A stretch of DNA of 64,000 bases from Liolophura sinensis (lineage: Eukaryota > Mollusca > Polyplacophora > Chitonida > Chitonidae). Where the stretch lies: NCBI RefSeq assembly GCF_032854445.1, contig NC_088297.1, positions 17,309,127 through 17,373,126 of the forward strand, given 5' to 3'. This document shows positions 58,801-64,000 of this stretch, piece by piece (the first letter of the stretch is position 1; every line of letters begins with the position of its first letter). The notes under the pieces are model-generated. The model was given only the letters and a program-made list of their open reading frames with translations. It did not search any database and had not been told where the DNA came from. Made by a program: the position numbers and the translations under genes.

Positions 58801-61800
58801 ATTTACGCACCTTAATTTACTGATTACCAAAAAAAGACAAAATTAATTTTTTTCAGTCTAGGCCGAAAAATGCTCCCATAAAATATAGATTAAACACTAA
58901 AAACAAAAAAAAAAAAAACATGGGAAACGCTTGATGATATGGGCAAATGTTCCAAAGTGTAGCTTAAAACCCGATCAAAGAAATCAATTCACAAACAAAA
59001 TAACAAAACTTACCATCACAGACACAAACAATTTTGACATTCAACATGTACACGGCCGGTCACAAAACACACAAATTACCAACAAATATCTCTCATCTTG
59101 AATATACTCTATGTTACATGCAACTACATAGATGTGCTGGATCAAGGTACTGACACTGGTTATACATGCACATAGAACACTGATTTACACCCCAAATATG
59201 CCCCCAAGTGCAAGAATTGGGAACTTTCTCAGCTAATAACTCCACTCCATGAATTGTGCAATTATTTATAATGCAGTCTGTTGCCATGGTAATGTCATAG
59301 TGGGACACGAACACTACCTAATCATTTGTTAATTACTATCTAGTAACACAATACAAGGTAATATAAATGCTTAAGCCAGGCAACATAGTCATACATGTTA
59401 GGCCATTCTAAAAAAATTCTATGCTGAGGGTTTACTGACCGTTTCAGAAAAAAAAAAAAAAAAAAACAGGTCAGTAAGTAGGGTGTGTGACAGCTATTAA
59501 GGTAGGTGACATGGGTTTGTGATAGGGTTTCGTGACAAGTATATTTGGCAGGAGTGTTCAAAAGGGTTTCTTTCATACACTTAAAAGAGCCAGTTCATTT
59601 TTAAAGAAATGCAAGCTGTTCATGTTAAACTATAGTACAGATGAAAACTTAAGACATGTGGTTGATTATCTCTTAGACGTACACGTTTACGAATAAACTG
59701 ACATGCAACAATATTTAACAAAGCAAGATCATTCTGATGATTCAGTATAAAAGCAATACACATATGTTAAAATATATTTGATCTTTATCTTCAGCTGCCT
59801 TGTTTATAAGTTGCTAACAAGCAGGGCTGATGGTCAGTTAATAATGGTACAAAAATGGACTGAAGAGATAAAATCAGCAAATAATAAGTAACTGGATAAA
59901 GCCACATCGTTTACTTGCATGTCATCAATGCATACTTACTTCTCCAAAGTATTTCTAAATGAAAGGAAAACATACCCGTCAGAATCCTAAACCCCTAGAT
60001 AAAATCTTTTTACAAAACCTTATCAATGAGAACGCTTTTATAACGGAGATAGGCAGAAAAGGTCTGTTGACAAAGTTGGGATAACGTAAACGCTGACAAA
60101 AGTATTGTCGAGGTGACTACAATAAAAGCCTGTTGACAAAACTGGACCAACTACATGTACATGTAATTGTTGACAAACATGTTGTCGTGGTTACTGCAAT
60201 AAAAGTCTGTTGACAAAACATGAACTACACCTAATGTTGACAGAGACGGGTAAGAAAAGCTTGGTGACAATACTCAAATGCTGTCTAAAATGTTGTAGCA
60301 GATATGTAGGTCTATATACATAGCTGCAGAATAATGATTCTGCCCACTGAACTAAAGTTGACACATATATTATATTACAGAGACCTGATGAGGGGTCGAT
60401 CTGTGGGCAAACTGAAATCATGGTCATAACCTGGTTAACATTCATGAAACATCTGCAGGTAGCTGAAAAAGATCTACCAGCAAGTCTCTGTCCATAGCAC
60501 ACAAAGCAACTGGTCAATTCTACACAAAAATTCACTCATGAAAACATGTATGCAAGGAGTGTTGGATGAAGTCCATTCGTTAACAATAACCAGTTAATTA
60601 ATGTGAATGGATCATAAATTATAACGCAAATTTCATGTGTTTAAAGGAGAAGAAAATGTAAATATCCATCAAATACCACTGAAAATAGTATGTATTTCCA
60701 CATGCCGTAAAAAAAACTGTAGTATGTTCCTCAAGTTGATAAATTATAAATAAAGTCAGCGCCAAAACAAGCAGTGGGCGACTCCATTTTGCCTAAGAAC
60801 TAGTCCTGAAGTCTTCTGTGTTAGGAGGAGAATTGCTGTCGAAAACCGACGAAGTGCAGTTCGTACATTTCCGGTAGAACTCTTCTTCCCAGAAGGTAGC
60901 GAACAGTACATCTCGTTTTCCACTTGACGATCGGGAAACTGGAATGTTGGATGTAGGTTCCGAGTTTACACGAAAAAGCAGGCAGTTTTAACAACTCTCA
61001 TTGGCTGAGAGGCAACACACCCTCGGCATAAATTACAGGGTGTTAAAGATGGAGGATGTGATAGACTAAGCGATTTATGCCAGCTTTGCTGTTGTCAGGC
61101 TTTACATGTATGCCAAGGAAAAATCGCAAAATTATGCAGCAGGCACCACCAGATAGAAAAAGATGTGCTCCTTTCGGCCTATAGTGTCATTTTTTAAAGT
61201 TTTCTTCTCCTTTAAATGTGCGCAAACAGATTGGAGAGCTTTGTTCCCCAAGCTTCTGAAGCTTCTAGGGGTGTACATGCAACACTAGTGTAAAGGTAGA
61301 AAGTCCACCAATCTGACTTAAGCTATGATTTCTTTCCTAAAGTCACTTTAGGTTATTGCAACAATTACTAGAAAGGAAAATACACATAATCCTGGTTCTG
61401 TAAGTACTTTTGCTTCATGTGTCACCATTCATAAATACTTCCATTTACATGTATACTGTAAATCTTCAGCCTTTTCAACCCCTGAAACACTTTTTTTTAG
61501 TGGAATTTATGCATATAATTATTTTGAAAATAATGCTAAAAATGACCTGTTTGTGTCATCAAAGATGCAAGCTTCCTCTAAACCCCATAGATTTTTCAGA
61601 ATGTTTCAAAATATGGATTGCAGAGGTGGCTGAAAAGGTTAAACAATTAGCCTAAGTACAAACTTTGTGAATTTATTTCTGAAGTTTTATCGAAACAGGA
61701 CCCTGAGAATTCAGTTGTACAAGAATAAAGCATCATTAATTCTTTGAAAAAAAAAAAAAAAGGTGTCAAAATACAAAATTTAGGAAAAAGTCAGCGACTA

Positions 61801-62169
61801 ACTAGGGACTGGATTTCTTTCTCTTCCCTCTCAACATGCCGATACATGTACGCGGAGTGATGAACAAGGTTAAGACCATAATGCAGCATTCCCCATTATG
61901 CCAAGTGAACTTCCCATCACCACGATATAAACGGGGCAGTTTTGAACAGGACTATACACAAGTACGTGGGCTAAGAACTCTGTAAGGTTTGAACGCAGGC
62001 ACGTAACTAACAGAACTACACAGACTGATCGGGCTGAATGGAAACAGTTAACAGGCAAAAGAAGAGCAGAGAAGTCAGGCTGGCAAAACTTCTGCTCACC
62101 TTGCTGGCAGAGTTCCTCCCCCTTGCCGGCCACCTTCTTCTTCAGCACCACCATGATTTTCTTCCATTT
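52877..62169 (-). CDS. TMCC1/2/3-family transmembrane and coiled-coil protein, C-terminal six exons
   Basis: In transcript order the exons are 62169-62100, 57490-57256, 56311-56180, 55518-55429, 53903-53725 and 52997-52877, all GT-AG with matching phase, ending in TAG. They give 274 C-terminal residues. Seen in order: [19 protein letters not shown] (the family's Ser/Asp block); coiled coil from about [65 protein letters not shown]; then membrane helix [20 protein letters not shown] and a second, [11 protein letters not shown]. Order and spacing match vertebrate TMCC1-3 and insect Dementin. Family members sit in the ER membrane; TMCC1 acts at ER contacts driving endosome fission. The N-terminal half lies beyond the right edge, so partial. 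In the 62100-62169 exon the frame was fixed by joining to FKYSSDDD; another frame is also open. Confidence 0.92.
53090..53215 (+). repeat. Imperfect tandem repeat in the last TMCC intron
   Basis: 'aggtgaaaacttgga' and variants recur about four times at about 35-bp spacing. Confidence 0.6.
53281..53472 (+). repeat. 19-bp tandem repeat, ten units, in the last TMCC intron
   Basis: 'tatcaaatgacaactcaga' and the variant starting 'tgtc' alternate irregularly over ten near-perfect units. The intron (52998-53724) is short, so the array is over a quarter of it. Confidence 0.95.
54150..54360 (-). repeat. Dispersed repeat family E copy
   Basis: 'tttttgtgaagcccttgg' , 'ccaaaatcaaacc' and 'cttgctctttcatac' are the reverse-strand counterparts of blocks at 18965 and 58370. 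Similar order at 55780-55940. Confidence 0.6.
54484..54652. repeat. Fold-back (palindromic) element in a TMCC intron
   Basis: Left arm 'gtgaaggttgaatatcctaa' plus 'aagtgagaggggaaaatgat' is complementary to right arm 'atcatttccacctctcactt' plus 'gatattcaaccttcactgtg'. Arms are about 60 bp with a loop near 35 bp. A related copy is at 15175-15330. Confidence 0.85.
54895..55200 (+). repeat. Dispersed repeat family C, copy 4
   Basis: 'aaatggtcacacga', 'gtgttgtcatcacgttta' and 'atgcttagtccaccacaag' match the copies near the transporter exons in the same order. Confidence 0.6.
55292..55376 (-). repeat. SINE family 2, 3' tail fragment
   Basis: 'gtgagtgagtgcttggggtt' then 'taacgtcgtgctcaacaat' and 'tttcagtcatat' match the tail end of the SINE2 at 30691. 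About 50 bp from a TMCC exon. Confidence 0.88.
55780..55940 (-). repeat. Dispersed repeat family E copy
   Basis: 'ctgtgaagctctgaaactgg', 'atttccaaaatcaaat' and 'gttgctctttcatatgcaaa' reverse-complement to the block order at 58370-58515 and 18965-19085. Confidence 0.65.
56390..56497 (+). repeat. SINE family 1, 3' fragment in a TMCC intron
   Basis: 'gtgaaatattcttgagtacg', 'gcataaaacaccaatcaaat' and (aaat)n. Only the last 100 bp or so remain. Confidence 0.88.
56680..56830 (-). repeat. SINE family 1, strongly decayed copy
   Basis: 'ttttgattgatctattta' then 'ctgcaccatgctcaagaac' and 'tttcactttacaa' loosely match the reversed tail region. Confidence 0.45.
57775..57890 (+). repeat. Dispersed repeat family D copy
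   Basis: 'cctttctaagaccaatagaa' and 'gaacgagttagtcatg' match 18090-18145. Confidence 0.6.
58370..58515 (+). repeat. Dispersed repeat family E copy
   Basis: 'ctcaactttttcgcata', 'tgtatttgattttggagata' and 'ggccaatttcagggcttcgc' match the other family E copies in order. Confidence 0.65.
58716..58772 (+). repeat. 15-bp tandem repeat
   Basis: 'cgccttatttcataa' repeated almost four times. Confidence 0.92.
58900..60644. other. TMCC intron; nothing recognised
   Basis: AT-rich intron with short poly(A) runs (for example near 59450). Loosely repeated 'aaagtctgttgacaaa'-like phrases occur between 60060 and 60240. No exon or RNA gene seen. Confidence 0.4.
60645..61211. mobile_element. TTAA-flanked MITE, piggyBac-like, 567 bp
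   Basis: Flanked by TTAA (60641-60644 and 61212-61215) with a perfect 12-bp terminal inverted repeat AGGAGAAGAAAA / TTTTCTTCTCCT. The interior is non-coding in any convincing way, so it would need a transposase in trans. Its termini differ from the element at 31505-32291, so it is a separate family. In the TMCC intron upstream of exon 57256-57490. Confidence 0.72.
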
Positions 62170-62990
62170 CTGAAGTAAAAGAAAAAATGTACATGCATTT
62201 CATAAGAACACTTTGATGAAGTGAAAAATGTATTTAACTACCAGATTCCTACTTCAGGGAAAAGACTCCATATGTGTATGTACACACATGTAAACGTTAA
62301 AGTGTGTCTATGGTTATTAAAATATGGTTACAAAAACAAAGGCAAATTAAAATAGCTGTGACATCCGGCAAAAATCGTCCATGTCACTCAGATTCCTCAA
62401 AAAATTGGACATAACAAATCTGACTGACTGACTGACTGACCAAACAACTCACACACCTGCTCACAGGTCTGCAGCAGCTGAAAACTGACCTAATTTAACC
62501 TAAATTCAATAATACCTGATATGCTCAGACATCTTAAATCTTTTCTTTTCTTGACAGGAACATTGCCTTTCTTTGAAACACTCCAACATACATGTACAAG
62601 CTGCACCTTCCAGGACTTCTGATGTACATGTATATATTTGATACAGCGCAAGATCTTTACAGTGTGAAACTGTGTCACCTGCAGAAGTCGGATTTGTCTT
62701 ACGTTCAATAGTACAGGTCACATCCCGACATTCGATCTAGTCCATACAATATGCAGCTGTTATGCCTGTACACGGACACAAGCCCCATTGTCTAACATAG
62801 TCTGAGTGGTTAAGGATAAGCATTGATGGTTTACAGTCAGTATTTATAATGAGGTCACCATATTGCGTGTTGTACAATCAATCAATACAGTTTCAGTAAC
62901 TAGTACTACATGAGTGTCTGCTAGATGTATATTGTGATATAGTAGAAAATTTGGCCCAGCAGTCTTGGAGATATCAGAAACACAAGGCTT
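62170..62990. other. TMCC intron; nothing recognised
   Basis: No upstream TMCC exon could be identified. A (GACT)5 microsatellite occupies 62421-62440. Confidence 0.4.
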
Positions 62991-62994
62991 CTGA

Positions 62995-63165
62995 AGGGTA
63001 ATAGTGTACAACAAGGTCAGTAATAGTGTGCTACAAGGCAATAATGTGGTACAAGGTAATAATGTGGTATAAGGCAATAAAGTGGTACAAGGCAATAAAG
63101 TGGTACATGACAATAATGTGCTACAGGGTAATAATGTGGCATAAGACAATACTGAGCTACATGGC
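62995..63165 (+). repeat. 18-bp tandem repeat, array 1
   Basis: 'ggcaataatgtggtacaa' and variants repeat about nine times. Confidence 0.85.
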
Positions 63166-63234
63166 ACTAATAAGCTAGAAGGCTATACTGTGCTATAAGG
63201 TCTTAACTGTCTTCTACAAGGTCAGATATGAAGC

Positions 63235-63710
63235 ATTAATGTGTCACTATCTGCTACAAGGTCAGGTTCCTACAAGGTCCTAGTTTTCTACAAGGTTTTC
63301 GTCTGCTACCTGTACAAGGTCATGATCTTCTGCATGGTCACAGTCTCCTACAAGGTTATGACCTGCCACAAGGTTATAGTCTCCTGCAAGGTTATAGCTT
63401 TCTACAAGGTCACAGTCTCCTACAAGGTTATAACCTGCTACAAGGTCACAGTCTCCTACAAGGTTATAACTTTCTACAAGGTCACAGTCTCCATCAAGGT
63501 TATAACCTGCTACAAGGTCACAGTCCTACAAGGTCACAGTCTCCTACAAGGTTAAAACCTGCTACAAGGTCACAGTCTCCTACAAGGTCATAACCTGCTA
63601 CAAGGTCACAGTCTCCAACAAGGTTTTAACCTGCAACAAGGTCACAGTCTTCTTCAAGGTTATAACCTGCTACAAGGTCGTGGTCTTCTACAAGGTTATA
63701 ATCTGCTAAT
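63235..63710 (+). repeat. 18-bp tandem repeat with 36-bp higher-order unit, array 2
   Basis: 'ctacaaggtcacagtctc' and 'ctacaaggttataacctg' alternate, giving a 36-bp composite unit over about 470 bp. The shared 'tacaagg' core suggests common origin with array 1. Confidence 0.9.
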
Positions 63711-64000
63711 CGGAAAAGCTGTCAAATTCTTAAAGCCCATGTAATCAGTCAACAACCAAATTTACTTAAACTTGGCCTAGGATAAAATATCTGGAGACAA
63801 AGTACAAACAGGGAAGAGGTCTGATATAGAATCAAAATAATGGCAAATGGACAACCTAGCAGACACACTCCAAAAACTGATCAGTTCTTACAGGGCCAAT
63901 GTCATAAAGCTCCAAAACAAACTCTGGAGATATCAAATGGACATTGTTACTTTAAGATGCCAGAAAGCACAAACAATTTCTTCTCTAACAGAGTTGACCA
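63711..64000. other. Right edge; nothing recognised
   Basis: Probably still TMCC intron; no exon, RNA gene or repeat seen. Confidence 0.35.

Noticed and set aside
63235-63710. Regular repeats that might suggest a CRISPR array.
   Set aside because: Units are contiguous 18-mers without unique spacers, in an animal intron.

Overview
The window is nuclear DNA from an animal, most likely a marine lophotrochozoan such as a mollusc or brachiopod. Genes are split by GT-AG introns, and one intron is of the AT-AC type. Non-coding DNA is AT-rich and full of short tRNA-derived SINEs, fold-back elements and minisatellites. The SINE tails, the repeated TAGGCCTA palindrome and the three identifiable genes fit a marine invertebrate. 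The species cannot be fixed from the sequence alone, and no bacterial or organellar feature is present.

Layout. (1) 1-7.4 kb, minus strand: two homologous first coding exons of an SLC16/monocarboxylate-transporter-like protein (1103-1292 and 7210-7399), 6 kb apart, with the rest of the gene or genes presumably left of the window. (2) 7.4-15.8 kb: no intact gene. It holds a SINE split by a solo LTR, a RecQ-like helicase pseudogene fragment and a 646-bp inverted-repeat DNA transposon. (3) 15.8-20.3 kb, plus strand: a complete five-exon peflin-like penta-EF-hand gene (221 aa). (4) 20.3-28.6 kb: intergenic, with a large minisatellite and SINEs. (5) 28.97-40.94 kb, plus strand: a complete nine-exon E2F1/2/3-type transcription factor gene (430 aa). 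It has an inverted pair of E2F-like sites upstream and a U12-type AT-AC intron. Its introns hold SINEs, a piggyBac-like remnant, a fold-back element and a 1.3-kb minisatellite of 40-bp units. (6) 41-52.9 kb: the convergent interval between E2F and the next gene, with SINEs and tandem repeats. (7) 52.9-62.2 kb, minus strand: the last six exons of a TMCC1/2/3-family (transmembrane and coiled-coil) gene; upstream exons lie beyond the right edge. (8) 62.2-64 kb: further intron of that gene, with 18-bp tandem repeats.

The three recognisable genes (calcium-dependent ER-Golgi adaptor, cell-cycle transcription factor, ER membrane coiled-coil protein) and the transporter exons have no obvious shared pathway; this is an ordinary eukaryotic neighbourhood. 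The unusual material is in the architecture: twin transporter first exons, the AT-AC intron, E2F sites in the E2F promoter and inside a piggyBac remnant, a palindromic minisatellite, a long near-perfect inverted repeat and nested transposons. Exon boundaries were set by hand from splice signals, reading-frame continuity and similarity to known families. Repeat boundaries are approximate unless target-site duplications are given.
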